From: Anderseniella sp963700885
Lineage (GTDB): Bacteria > Pseudomonadota > Alphaproteobacteria > Rhizobiales > Aestuariivirgaceae
Length of the DNA stretch: 64,000 nucleotides
Assembly (NCBI GenBank): GCA_963700885.1
Contig: CAVOZJ010000005.1
Span: forward strand, 186,001 to 250,000
Direction of reading: 5' to 3'
Both the position numbers and the translations under genes were made by a program. Every line of letters begins with the position of its first letter. The stretch's first letter is position 1. This document shows positions 36,748 to 45,333 of this stretch, in pieces. The notes beneath the pieces are model-generated. The model saw only the letters and a list, made by a program, of their open reading frames with translations, was not told the origin of the DNA and did no database searches.

Positions 36748-37242
36748 CTAGTTGTCGTAAATCAATACCATTGAACCGATGCCCAGCGCCAGGTTCACGC
36801 CGGTCTGGATCGACGCACTGAAAGGCTGCAGCGAGAAGGTACGGTCTGAACCGCCAACCAAACCGTTGGCGCCAACACCTGCGCCTGCTGTAGCTTCTCC
36901 TGAGACACCGATATATTGGCCAGCCAGGCCACCTGCGCGTGGCCGTCCGACGGGTGCAAACACCACCCACTTGACGTAACTCTTGCCGGTAACACCGACA
37001 TCAAGGCCAAATTTCTGGACATTGCCACTGTAAAGGTCGGTTCTGCCGTCCACCGAAACAAACTCACATTGCATTTCCTTGCTGGAGAAAACCAGCAGGC
37101 CTACACCACCTTCAACAACACAGGTAAGGACACCAGCATTGACGCCGCCCTGGTCAGCCTGCGCATTCATCCCCGGCAATGCAGCACACCCTGCCAGACA
37201 AACACCGGCAACAACGCTCTTGAACTTCCTGGATAAAGCCAT
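36748..37242 (-). CDS. DUF992 exported protein
   Basis: 164 residues. The signal peptide (MALSRKFKSVVAGVCLAGCA, LPGMNAQA) is followed by the DUF992 core: VNAGVLTCVVEGGVGLLVFS, SKEMQCEFVSVDGRTDLYSG, FGLDVGVTGKSYVKWVVFAP, GLAGQYIGVSGEATAGAGVG, ANGLVGGSDRTFSLQPFS. Two Cys that could form a disulfide are visible. DUF992 is a small periplasmic family largely restricted to Hyphomicrobiales and of unknown function, which supports the taxonomic placement. It is convergent with the OmpA-like gene and appears monocistronic. Confidence 0.9.
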   Translation of the reverse strand: MALSRKFKSVVAGVCLAGCAALPGMNAQADQGGVNAGVLTCVVEGGVGLLVFSSKEMQCEFVSVDGRTDLYSGNVQKFGLDVGVTGKSYVKWVVFAPVGRPRAGGLAGQYIGVSGEATAGAGVGANGLVGGSDRTFSLQPFSASIQTGVNLALGIGSMVLIYDN

Positions 37243-37819
37243 TTTTCTTCCCTTTCATTGGAGATTGCTGATCTGTTCGGCACTTGCGCGTCAGACAGGA
37301 AATCTGGCTGCCGTCGCAACCGTGATCAGCGATACCGTGGCATAGTGAGTAGGACCGGATTTCAAATGAAGCAAGTTCATAATAATCACTATTTACTGCA
37401 GAAAAACTCACTTTAATCCCCGTTGAAGCAGGACTGCACTGAACGGGAATGCTCAACTAAATGCGCTTTATAGATTTAAGCATCTGATATTATTAGTGAA
37501 ACATTGCCCGTATCAGCACAACGGGAATTTCCTACTACAGCAAATGTGCGTCAGTCCAGCATTGTAGCATTAAGTGAGTAATACATAAATACATTGGCAA
37601 TAAATTATCATTTAACTCATGTGAAAATTCCAGTTACAAACTTCACGTCCAGTAGAATTGTTGCGTGAAATCGCTGGCCGATCTGCTTGCGAACCAATCG
37701 TGTTGTGTGACCAGCAGGCGTGGGGAAACCAGTTCCGAACAGCTACCGGCCAATTCCACCACGTGTGATTCTTCGGATGTTGTCTGTTATTTTGATCGAC
37801 AACCCAGAGAGGTGAGACG
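37243..37819. other. AT-rich gene-free region
   Basis: About 577 bases, noticeably AT-rich between 37340 and 37660 (for example around AATACATAAATACATTGGCA). It holds the promoter of the DUF992 gene on the left and presumably that of the small ORF and transporter on the right. A ribosome site (GAGAGGTGAG) precedes 37820. No RNA gene or convincing hairpin was recognised. Confidence 0.4.
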
Positions 37820-37996
37820 ATGGCTCAAACAGTCTGTGCCGCCGCCAGTGACGAGGTCTTCGAACGTATCTCGGCACTTGTTGACACAGACCCTGTTGTG
37901 GCATCGGGGCCCATGCTGACTACCGCCACGGATATGTGGGGGTTTTTCGTTGTTTTGAGCCAGGTATCGGCGATGATGCCGTTGCTTGTGGGGTAA
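37820..37996 (+). CDS. Small protein upstream of SLC13 transporter
   Basis: A 58-residue open frame starting MAQTVCAAASDEVFERISAL behind the ribosome site AGAGAGGTGAGACG and ending at TAA 37994-37996, five bases before the transporter start. The C-terminal half is hydrophobic (WGFFVVLSQVSAMMPLLVG) and could form one membrane segment. The strong ribosome site, tight spacing and plausible codon use suggest a translated small gene, perhaps a leader or accessory peptide of the transporter. I do not recognise a family. Confidence 0.45.
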   Translation: MAQTVCAAASDEVFERISALVDTDPVVASGPMLTTATDMWGFFVVLSQVSAMMPLLVG

Positions 37997-38001
37997 ATGA
38001 C

Positions 38002-39789
38002 ATGACAATGCACCAAGCTATAGTTTTCGCGATCATCTTTTTTGCAATGGTGATGTTTGTCTGGAACAAGGTCCGCTATGACATCGTCGGCGTCATGGCC
38101 CTGCTGGTTGCTGTATTCTCCGGTGTGGTGAAGTCTGACCACGCATTTGAAGGGTTTGCCCATCCGGCGGTGATTACGGTTGCCGCCGTGCTTGTGATCT
38201 CGCAGGCGCTGCAAAACTCGGGCCTGGTAGACAAGCTGGTGACGTTGCTGGCGGGTTCGCGAAGGTCTCCCGTTCTGCAGGTTGCCGCAGGCAGCAGCAT
38301 TGTGGCCGCCTTGTCTTGCGTGATGAACAATGTCGGGGCGCTGGCGCTGATGTTGCCGGTTGCACTTCGCAATGCCTACAAGTCGGGCCGTTCACCCTCG
38401 ATGTTTCTGATCCCGCTATCGTTCGCCAGCCTGCTGGGCGGGCTGGTCACCCTGATTGGTACCCCGCCCAACATCGTGATTTCAGGCTTTCGGGAAGCCC
38501 AAACCGGTAAACCGTTCGCCATGTTCGATTTCGCACCAGTGGGCCTGGCAGTTGCGGGGGCCGGCCTGTTGTACCTGACATTCATTGGCTGGCGGCTTTT
38601 GCCGGAGCGCATACCTGTCGAGGGCGACGACGACAGCCTGTTTCATGTCGAGCGGTACACTCTTGAATCCAATGTGCCGGATGGTTCGCCCCTGGTTGGC
38701 ATGCGGGTACGGGAACTGGAAAACTCGTTCGACGGTGAAGTCTCGGTCGTGGCCATAATCCGTAATGGGGTTCGCCGCCTCGCACCGCGCGCTATTGAAA
38801 GGGTCCGCGACAATGACGTGCTCATTCTTCAGGGCGACCCCGGTTTGATCCAGCCGCTGGCGGACGGAAAACAACTGGGTGAACTGGGACACCAGGTTGA
38901 AGGTGATGACTCACTGGAGTCGGATGATATTGAGGTAATTGAAGCCGTGGTGCTGCCCAACTCGCCGATCGAGGGCAAGTCGATGCGGCGGTATCGCATG
39001 CACGACCGGCTCGGAATCAACCTGCTTGCACTAGCCCGCCAGGGGCGGCAGCCTACCGCGCGGTTGAAGAACATCCGTTTCAAGACCGGCGATGTCCTGC
39101 TGCTGCAGGGCGAAAGGACCGGTATGGCAGAGGCATTGCAGACACTTGGCTGCCTCAGGCTGGCCGCCCGATCAATTGGGGAAGACCCGCCCTCCGGCAA
39201 GATACTGCTGTCCACCGGTATATTTGGCGGCGCCATAGTGGCGGCGGCATTCGGTCTCGTGACGGTGCCAATTGCCTTTGTGGCCGCTGTCCTGTTGCTC
39301 ATCCTGACAAATACAATTTCTCTCACCGAGGTATATGAAAGTATTGAATGGCCCGTCATCCTGCTCCTGGGTACGCTGATACCGATAGGCGAAGCACTCC
39401 AGAATACAGGCGGGACAGACCTGATCGCCAACGGCCTGCTGACGGTAGCTGGTGACGTGCCAGTATGGGCAATCGTCGCGCTGGTTCTGGTTGTGTCCAT
39501 GTGGATGTCCGATTTCGTCCACAACACACCTACCGCAATCCTGATGGCACCCATTGCCATGGGAATTGCATCGGGTCTGAACGCAAACCCCGATAGCTTC
39601 CTCATGGCCGTAGCTGTTGGTGCCGCCTCGCCATACCTGACCCCCATCGGGCATCAGTCAAATACGCTTGTCATGGGACCGGGCGGCTACAAGTTCCAGG
39701 ACTATGCGCTGGTCGGATTTCCTCTGCAGGTCATAATTGTACTGGTTGCGGTTCCAATGATCTTGTGGGTATGGCCTCCGGTTGTGTGA
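38002..39789 (+). CDS. SLC13/divalent anion:Na+ symporter family transporter with TrkA-C domains
   Basis: 595 residues from ATG 38002 (a second ATG six bases later is possible). The membrane part is split into two halves: residues 1-195 (VMALLVAVFSGVVK, ITVAAVLVISQAL, CVMNNVGALALMLPVALRNA, GTPPNIVISGF) and 400-595 (TVPIAFVAAVLLLIL, WPVILLLGTLIPIGEALQNT, DFVHNTPTAILMAP, LTPIGHQSNTLVMG). Between them lie two TrkA-C-like regulatory domains (MRVRELENSFDGEVSVVAII; MRRYRMHDRLGINLLALARQ). This architecture is typical of inner-membrane sulfate, dicarboxylate or citrate transporters; the substrate is not determined. Confidence 0.9.
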   Translation: MTMHQAIVFAIIFFAMVMFVWNKVRYDIVGVMALLVAVFSGVVKSDHAFEGFAHPAVITVAAVLVISQALQNSGLVDKLVTLLAGSRRSPVLQVAAGSSIVAALSCVMNNVGALALMLPVALRNAYKSGRSPSMFLIPLSFASLLGGLVTLIGTPPNIVISGFREAQTGKPFAMFDFAPVGLAVAGAGLLYLTFIGWRLLPERIPVEGDDDSLFHVERYTLESNVPDGSPLVGMRVRELENSFDGEVSVVAIIRNGVRRLAPRAIERVRDNDVLILQGDPGLIQPLADGKQLGELGHQVEGDDSLESDDIEVIEAVVLPNSPIEGKSMRRYRMHDRLGINLLALARQGRQPTARLKNIRFKTGDVLLLQGERTGMAEALQTLGCLRLAARSIGEDPPSGKILLSTGIFGGAIVAAAFGLVTVPIAFVAAVLLLILTNTISLTEVYESIEWPVILLLGTLIPIGEALQNTGGTDLIANGLLTVAGDVPVWAIVALVLVVSMWMSDFVHNTPTAILMAPIAMGIASGLNANPDSFLMAVAVGAASPYLTPIGHQSNTLVMGPGGYKFQDYALVGFPLQVIIVLVAVPMILWVWPPVV

Positions 39790-39826
39790 TAAAGCTGACC
39801 TGTGGACGGCTGTTTGATTGCCGGGT

Positions 39827-39988
39827 TTAATACCACCCGGATTCCGCACCGGTCTCCATATCGGCCAGTTTCTTGTTGAGCAATGCGAGACGCCTTGCCG
39901 GAGGCTCGGCTACGTTCGCGGCAAGGAAAGCCCTGATTTCCCGAATAGCACTCAAGGCGCCTGCGTTTGAGCCCGTGGGCATTGCCAT
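39827..39988 (-). CDS. Small hypothetical protein
   Basis: A 53-residue frame from ATG 39988 to TAA 39827-39829, reading MAMPTGSNAGALSAIREIRA and ending KKLADMETGAESGWY. A good ribosome site AAAGGAG lies six bases upstream of the ATG. The sequence is predominantly helical and charged in the middle (PARRLALLNKKLADM). It is convergent with the transporter gene. No family is recognised, but the ribosome site and codon use make it more credible than the overlapping longer frames. Confidence 0.45.
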   Translation of the reverse strand: MAMPTGSNAGALSAIREIRAFLAANVAEPPARRLALLNKKLADMETGAESGWY

Positions 39989-40337
39989 TTCTCCTTTCAT
40001 GTATCCGCAACTGTGCCGGACCCTTGCACCAATGCACCCGTATCACCAAGGGTCGGTGCACACAAAGACCATACTTGTGCAAAATTGCCGATACCCGAAA
40101 ACAAAATGTGACAGGGTGCTTTTCTTACTCAGACAGCATCCCGTAAGCGGAAAATTTAAATTGCGACAGGCTTGCAAGGCGCTTGTATTTGGATCGTCCC
40201 GCTATCACATAACTCTTCGCTGATCGCAGGTTTCGTCAGTGAAACCGCTGATGCGATCTTTTCCGAGTATGACCTAGTACGATGAGACGCAGAAAACTGC
40301 GCTTTGTCGGGACAACAAGACGCCCAAGGAGGCTAAA
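39989..40337. other. Upstream region of groES
   Basis: About 349 bases. No CIRCE inverted repeat (TTAGCACTC-N9-GAGTGCTAA) was found. A possible heat-shock-type promoter (CTTG...CCGCTAT near 40171-40205) can be proposed, but the match is weak. The groES ribosome site AAGGAGG is at 40326-40332. Confidence 0.3.
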
Positions 40338-40653
40338 ATGAAATTCCGTCCCCTACACGACCGTGTGGTCGTTCGCCGGATCGAGGAAGATACCAAGACT
40401 ACCGGCGGTATAATCATTCCAGACACTGCCAAGGAAAAGCCCATGCAGGGCGAGGTAATCGCCGTCGGCGCTGGTGCACGCGACGACGCAGGCAAGCTGA
40501 TTGCGCTGGATGTCAAGGCCTGGCGACCAGGTGCTGTTCGGCAAGTGGTCCGGCACCGAAGTCAAGATCGACGGTGAAGAACTGCTGATCATGAAGGAAA
40601 GCGACATCATGGGTGTGCTGGACAGCACCAGGATAGCCCGGAAGGCCGCCTGA
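40338..40653 (+). CDS. groES: Co-chaperonin GroES (frameshifted near 40521)
   Basis: Intended length 104 residues. MKFRPLHDRVVVRRIEED, TTGGIIIPDTAKEKPMQGEV (mobile loop and roof segments), IAVGAGARDDAGKLIALDVK, then after a shift GDQVLFGKWSGTEVKIDGEE, LLIMKESDIMGVLDS. GCCTGGCGACCAGG carries one T too many (40521); removing it restores the family sequence exactly. GroES caps the GroEL chamber during folding. Since groES is essential and nothing else is altered, a sequencing or consensus error is the simplest reading. groEL follows after 60 bases. Confidence 0.93.
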
Positions 40654-40713
40654 ACCACATCTCACCTTGCACCAGTAATGTAGCTACACACAATAAACTA
40701 GAGGAATATGAAT

Positions 40714-42357
40714 ATGGCTGCTAAAACAGTAAAGTTTGGCACCGATGCCCGCGAACGGATGATGCACGGCATCGACATTCTCGCCAATGCCGTCAAGGTC
40801 ACACTCGGTCCGAAGGGCCGCAACGTAGTGCTTGACAAATCCTTCGGCGCACCGCGCATCACCAAGGACGGCGTAACCGTCGCCAAGGAAATCGAACTTG
40901 AGGACAAGTTCGAGAACATGGGCGCACAAATGGTGCGCGAAGTGGCCTCCAAGACAGCCGACCTGGCTGGCGATGGCACAACCACGGCGACTGTTCTTGC
41001 GCATGCAATTGTACATGGCGGTGCCAAGTCGGTTGCTGCCGGCATGAACCCGATGGATCTGAAGCGCGGCGTCGACATGGCCGTTGCGACTGCCATTGCG
41101 GACCTTGTCAAGCGTTCCAAGAAGATAAGCAGCTCCGAGGAAATTGCCCAGGTCGGCACCATCTCTGCCAACGGTGAAGCTGAAATCGGCCAGATGATCG
41201 CCAAGGCGATGCAGAAGGTCGGCAATGAAGGCGTCATCACGGTTGAACAGGCAAAGACCGCTGAAACCGAACTGGAAGTGGTTGAAGGCATGCAGTTCGA
41301 CCGCGGCTACCTGTCTCCCTACTTCATCACCAATGCAGACAAGATGATCACCGAAATGGAAGACCCATACATCCTGCTGCACGAAAAGAAACTGTCCAAC
41401 CTGCAGGCTATCCTGCCGCTGCTGGAAGCCACCGTCCAGTCTTCCCGCCCTCTGCTGATCATTGCAGAAGACGTTGAAGGCGAAGCACTGGCGACCCTGG
41501 TGGTCAACAAGCTGCGTGGCGGCCTCAAGGTTGCTGCTGTCAAGGCGCCTGGTTTCGGCGACCGCCGCAAGGCCATGCTGGAAGACATTGCAGTTCTCTC
41601 CGGCGGCCAGGTCATCTCCGAAGACCTCGGCATCAAGCTCGAAAACGTTACCCTTGACATGCTGGGCCGCGCCAAGCGGGTTTCCATCGACAAGGAAAAC
41701 ACCACCATTGTCGACGGTGCCGGCAAGAAGAGCGACATCGAAGCCCGCTGCAACCAGATCCGCAAGCAGGTCGAGGACACCACGTCTGACTATGACCGTG
41801 AGAAGCTGCAGGAACGCCTGGCCAAGCTGGCAGGCGGGGTAGCTGTGATCAAGGTAGGCGGTTCGACCGAAACCGAAGTGAAGGAACGCAAGGATCGCGT
41901 CGACGATGCCCTGAATGCTACCCGGGCGGCTGTTGAAGAAGGCATCGTTCCCGGTGGCGGCGTTGCCCTGCTGCGCGCCAAGAAGGTCGTGGATGCACTG
42001 TCAGACACCAACCCGGACATCATGGCCGGCATCAAGATCGTGTCGAAGGCGCTTGAAGCCCCGATCCGCCAGATCGTGGCCAACGCTGGTGTTGAAGGGT
42101 CCATCGTGGTCGGCAAGGTGCTGGAAAAGACCGGCAACTTCGGCTTCAACGCACAGACAGAACAGTATTGCGACATGGTTGCCGAAGGCATCATGGACCC
42201 GACCAAGGTGGTTCGTATCGCCCTGCAGGATGCAGCTTCTGTTGCAGCCCTGCTGATCACCACCGAAGCCATGGTTACAGACGCCCCGAAGAAGGCCGCG
42301 GATACGCCTGCAATGCCAGGCGGCGGTATGGGTGGCATGGGCGGCATGGACTTCTAG
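40714..42357 (+). CDS. groEL: Chaperonin GroEL
   Basis: 547 residues from ATG 40714 (MAAKTVKFG), chosen over ATG 40708 because of family convention and the spacing from GAGG at 40701. Full-length Hsp60: NAVKVTLGPKGRNVVLDKSF, GDGTTTATVLAHAIV with the ATPase Asp/Thr residues, GFGDRRKAMLEDIAVLSGG, EEGIVPGGGVALLRA, and a C-terminal GGMGGMGGMDF tail. It forms the double-ring folding chamber in the cytosol with GroES. The operon closes with a strong terminator at 42453-42484. Confidence 0.98.
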   Translation: MAAKTVKFGTDARERMMHGIDILANAVKVTLGPKGRNVVLDKSFGAPRITKDGVTVAKEIELEDKFENMGAQMVREVASKTADLAGDGTTTATVLAHAIVHGGAKSVAAGMNPMDLKRGVDMAVATAIADLVKRSKKISSSEEIAQVGTISANGEAEIGQMIAKAMQKVGNEGVITVEQAKTAETELEVVEGMQFDRGYLSPYFITNADKMITEMEDPYILLHEKKLSNLQAILPLLEATVQSSRPLLIIAEDVEGEALATLVVNKLRGGLKVAAVKAPGFGDRRKAMLEDIAVLSGGQVISEDLGIKLENVTLDMLGRAKRVSIDKENTTIVDGAGKKSDIEARCNQIRKQVEDTTSDYDREKLQERLAKLAGGVAVIKVGGSTETEVKERKDRVDDALNATRAAVEEGIVPGGGVALLRAKKVVDALSDTNPDIMAGIKIVSKALEAPIRQIVANAGVEGSIVVGKVLEKTGNFGFNAQTEQYCDMVAEGIMDPTKVVRIALQDAASVAALLITTEAMVTDAPKKAADTPAMPGGGMGGMGGMDF

Positions 42358-42452
42358 AGCGACACGAGTTCACTTGAACTCATAAAGTTGCTCCAGCACT
42401 CTGGAATCAGTCAGTACTGATCTGGAAAAGTCGTGCACCTCTTAAAACTACA

Positions 42453-42484
42453 AGCCGTTCTGGCCAGGCCAGGACGGCTTTTTA
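42453..42484 (+). terminator. Rho-independent terminator of groES-groEL
   Basis: AGCCGTTCTGG and CCAGGACGGCT form an 11-bp stem (one mismatch/wobble) with a five-base loop and a run of five T. Confidence 0.9.
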
Positions 42485-42490
42485 GCAAGA

Positions 42491-43165
42491 TCAATCCAGT
42501 ATTGGCACCGGTCGACCAGTGAGGTAGGCCTTTTCTGGATCGACCAGCAACTCCCGATGCCGGATGGCTGTGCGGCCAAGCAGGATGTCAAATTTCATTT
42601 TTTCGCGATCTGCGAGTGACACCTCAATTTGCCACTGGCGGTTGCCCATCACGAGAGTTGTTTCTATCACATAGCGGATCTGGACGTTGCCGCTGGTGTT
42701 TCTAATTTTTCGTCTGTCGATAACTTTGGCGCTATGTCGGACGGTACGTTTTACTCCAGCGTAGGGAACGTGAAATGAGACCCACTCTTCTCCGTCGCGA
42801 TTTTCAACTGACAGGTCCACTGCATGCAGGGCAGATGTCCGCGCTCCCGTATCGATTTTTGCATCGAGTTCTGCACTGCAAAGTTCGGGCAGGAGGATAT
42901 GCTCGCGCCAGCCAATGACCTGCCTTTCCCGGGTTTGTCCACCATGCTGAGCCTGAATCTCGATCCCAATTTTCGAGAATGCTTCGAGTTTGGCGCGCAG
43001 AGGCTCACGACCCGAGTCAGCATCCAGCTTTCGAGTGACCGATGCTCCAATAACCCTGGTACCGATGGGCAATTTGTCAAATTCAGCTTGCGGCGGACTG
43101 AAGTCGAATGCCGGCACTGGCAAGGTCAACGCCGCAAACACGAAAAAGGCAACTAACGCGCGCAT
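42491..43165 (-). CDS. Exported RimB-like retropepsin-type protease (PF05618 family)
   Basis: 224 residues with the N-terminal signal peptide MRALVAFFVFAALTLPVPAF. The C-terminal 145 residues match the PF05618 family (historically called ATP-dependent zinc protease): VIGWREHILLPEL, the active-site segment AKIDTGARTSALHA, HSAKVIDRRKIRNTSG, VSLADREKMKFDILLGRTAI and the end AYLTGRPVPILD. The DTGA motif is that of retropepsin-like aspartic proteases. Unlike the homologue at 43876 it carries an extra N-terminal domain of about 80 residues and looks periplasmic. It is convergent with groEL. Confidence 0.85.
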   Translation of the reverse strand: MRALVAFFVFAALTLPVPAFDFSPPQAEFDKLPIGTRVIGASVTRKLDADSGREPLRAKLEAFSKIGIEIQAQHGGQTRERQVIGWREHILLPELCSAELDAKIDTGARTSALHAVDLSVENRDGEEWVSFHVPYAGVKRTVRHSAKVIDRRKIRNTSGNVQIRYVIETTLVMGNRQWQIEVSLADREKMKFDILLGRTAIRHRELLVDPEKAYLTGRPVPILD

Positions 43166-43600
43166 AGGGTCTACCTTTCGAAAATCGAATAATTGCTGGT
43201 CCGGCTGTTTCTGATGAAGACAGCCGACCAGACTAATGCCGCGCCAACTGATACCATTTCATGGCAAAGAATTGATAGCGCGAGATCAGTATGTCTACCA
43301 GTCAGAAATCGTGTTCGATTCTTTGATTTCTTCTCCGATCCTGCCGATCAAATCCAGTTGTTATGCTCGTGGTTCTGAACTGACCCAAACTCTCGACCCT
43401 GAATAAGGGGATGATTTGAGGACCAGCAATTGAAGTCCATCCTAAAAACCATAACTGACATTGCCGGGCTCCTTTCGTTTCTTGGAATTGCAATAGCCAT
43501 GGCGAGTCTGATGTGACCTCGAACCACTTGCAACAATCATCATAAAAAATAATATTATTATCCTATAGACAAAATATTTTTGTCTATTTAAGATATTTTT
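43166..43600. other. Gene-free region upstream of the RimK operon
   Basis: About 435 bases. The left half contains short frames without ribosome sites; the right 90 bases are strongly AT-rich and contain the palindrome listed separately. It must include the promoters of the PF05618 gene on the left and of the operon starting at 43601. Confidence 0.4.
43565..43587. promoter_or_regulatory. Perfect 23-bp palindrome upstream of the RimK operon (operator candidate)
   Basis: Half-sites ATAGACAAAA and TTTTGTCTAT flank a TAT centre, giving a perfect 23-bp inverted repeat that ends 13 bases before ATG 43601. The symmetric AT-rich form and position suggest binding of a dimeric regulator over the promoter or ribosome-binding region. 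Confidence 0.6.
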
Positions 43601-43879
43601 ATGTCCAATGAACCAGACAGCATGGTAGCCGCAGCTGATCGCCTCGCCCAGTTATATGACATAAGGTTCGGTGGGAAGAATTCCGGCCGGTATCGAATAC
43701 CTGCAAGACTGATGCGGGAACTGGTTAAGCGGCAGCGACTCTATGAGGATGACATCCGGGTCCTCGGGCGTGCACTTTTGGAGCGAGGTTTCGTTCTTAT
43801 CGACATGGACAGCTTTTTTGTCGTGATGAAGGCAAATGCGTTTGTCAACTACCGTCGCGCGAATGAAGATTTGCTTTGA
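43601..43879 (+). CDS. Small protein, first gene of the RimK operon
   Basis: 92 residues: MSNEPDSMVAAADRLAQLYD, IRFGGKNSGRYRIPARLMRE, LVKRQRLYEDDIRVLGRALL, then a C-terminal FVLIDMDSFFVVMKANAFVN. No membrane segment. The basic middle followed by a beta-rich end could be a small nucleic-acid- or protein-binding fold, but I do not recognise the family. Its stop overlaps the TTG start of the protease gene (TTGA), so it is translated together with it. By position it could be the small regulator known from rimABK clusters; this is not shown by sequence. No strong ribosome site precedes its ATG. Confidence 0.7.
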   Translation: MSNEPDSMVAAADRLAQLYDIRFGGKNSGRYRIPARLMRELVKRQRLYEDDIRVLGRALLERGFVLIDMDSFFVVMKANAFVNYRRANEDLL

Positions 43880-44370
43880 AAATAGTCAAGCAGAAGAAAC
43901 TCGTTCAGCGCGCACGAGAAGTTGTGGGGTGGCGCGAGTTCGTGGGGTTACCCGACTTCAACATAGAAGAGATGCGCGCGAAAATTGATACTGGAGCACG
44001 CACATCTGCCTTGCACGCCGAGAGCCAGGAACTGTTCGAGCGAGCCGGACAAAAATGGGTGCGTTTCAAATTCCCGGTTCGCGGACGGGCACCTGATCTC
44101 TTGCTTGAGGCACAAGTGATAGATGAACGCAATATCAAGAATACTGGCGGTGTGCCCGCGCGTCGCATCATAATCCGCACGACGCTGTTGCTGGGACGCC
44201 ACTGCTGGAAAATTGATGTGTCGCTCGCAGATCGCAAAGAAATGGAATTCGATTTGATACTGGGGCGTACCGCACTTCGTTCGCGGCGGGTTCTTGTCGA
44301 TCCCGGTTCATCTTTCGTTATGGGACGGCCCCTAAGCAAACCATCCGCAGCCAAGACTGTGGACGACTAG
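43876..44370 (+). CDS. RimB-like retropepsin-type protease (PF05618 family)
   Basis: 164 residues from TTG 43876, coupled to the preceding stop. VVGWREFVGLPDF, MRAKIDTGARTSALHAESQE with the DTGA active-site motif, AQVIDERNIKNTGGVPARRI, VSLADRKEMEFDLILGRTAL, and VDPGSSFVMGRPL match the cytoplasmic PF05618 proteins. In Pseudomonas RimB removes glutamates that RimK adds to ribosomal protein S6. rimK follows after 57 bases, so the pair probably forms a modification and de-modification system. The exported paralogue at 42491 shares the same core. Confidence 0.87.
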   Translation: MKIVKQKKLVQRAREVVGWREFVGLPDFNIEEMRAKIDTGARTSALHAESQELFERAGQKWVRFKFPVRGRAPDLLLEAQVIDERNIKNTGGVPARRIIIRTTLLLGRHCWKIDVSLADRKEMEFDLILGRTALRSRRVLVDPGSSFVMGRPLSKPSAAKTVDD

Positions 44371-44427
44371 CCCGGTGCAGGTTTCGGCCATGTACAGGGG
44401 TAATTTCTTTCAACAAAGGAGAAGACC

Positions 44428-45333
44428 ATGAAGATTGCTATGATGGCAAGAAACGCCAAATTATACTCGCATAAACGTCTCAAGGAGGCCGCTGAACAAC
44501 GTGGTCACACTCTCAATATTATCAATACCCTGCGTTGCACCATGAACATAGCCTCGCGGCGCCCTGATATTTTTTACAATGGCCAAAAACTGACAGGTTA
44601 TGACGCTGTGATTCCGCGCATTGGTGCGTCCATTACGTTTTATGGTCTTGCTGTGCTGCGCCAGTTCGAAATGGCCGGTGTTTATCCGCTCAACGAGTCG
44701 GTCGCAATTGGCCGTTCGCGCGACAAACTACGCTCGACACAGATCCTGGCTCGTGAGGGTATTGGTTTACCGGTCACAACATTTGCGCATGACCCGAAAC
44801 AAACCGAAGAAGTGTTGAAAATGGCCGGTGGCGCGCCACTTGTGATCAAGCTCCTCGAAGGAACCCAGGGACTGGGCGTCGTCCTGGCCGATACAGACCG
44901 CTCAGCAAAATCTGTGATCGAAGCGTTTCGCAGCGCCAATGTGAACATTCTGGTGCAGGAGTTTATCAAGGAAGCTGGCGGCACCGATATTCGCGCACTT
45001 GTTGTAGGAGGAAAGGTAGTTGCGGCTATGCAGCGCACCGGTGGCGAAGGCGAATTTCGTTCAAACCTTCACCGTGGCGGGGTCGCGAAACAGATCAAGT
45101 TGTCGCCAGAAGAACGGTCTACCGCTATCCGCTCTGCAAGGGCCATGGGTCTGAATGTATGCGGTGTTGACATGCTTAGATCCAATCATGGACCTGTCGT
45201 CATGGAGGTCAACTCGTCGCCCGGACTGGAAGGTGTAGAAAATGCAACCGGCATAGATATTGCTGGAAAAATAATAGAATTGCTGGAAAAGAAGTCCGAA
45301 GCCGGTAATACCAGAACGAAGGGGACAGGCTGA
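44428..45333 (+). CDS. rimK: RimK-type ATP-grasp glutamate ligase
   Basis: 301 residues; the ATG 44428 follows AAAGGAGAAG. ATP-grasp ligase with MKIAMMARNAKLYSHKRLKE, DAVIPRIGASITFYGLAVLR, NESVAIGRSRDKLRSTQILA, PLVIKLLEGTQGLGVVLADT, QEFIKEAGGTDIRALVVGGK, FRSNLHRGGVAKQIKLSPEE and the metal-binding VVMEVNSSPGLEGVENATGI. RimK adds glutamate residues to the C-terminus of ribosomal protein S6. Its stop overlaps the next start (TGATG). The operon context with a PF05618 protease and an M14-type deacylase is typical of RimK clusters. Confidence 0.93.
   Translation: MKIAMMARNAKLYSHKRLKEAAEQRGHTLNIINTLRCTMNIASRRPDIFYNGQKLTGYDAVIPRIGASITFYGLAVLRQFEMAGVYPLNESVAIGRSRDKLRSTQILAREGIGLPVTTFAHDPKQTEEVLKMAGGAPLVIKLLEGTQGLGVVLADTDRSAKSVIEAFRSANVNILVQEFIKEAGGTDIRALVVGGKVVAAMQRTGGEGEFRSNLHRGGVAKQIKLSPEERSTAIRSARAMGLNVCGVDMLRSNHGPVVMEVNSSPGLEGVENATGIDIAGKIIELLEKKSEAGNTRTKGTG

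Noticed and set aside
39989..40337. CIRCE/HrcA operator upstream of groES
   Set aside because: The TTAGCACTC-N9-GAGTGCTAA repeat was looked for by eye and not found.
40338..40653. groES as a true pseudogene
   Set aside because: One base explains the break, all other positions are conserved and the gene is essential. A consensus error is more likely.
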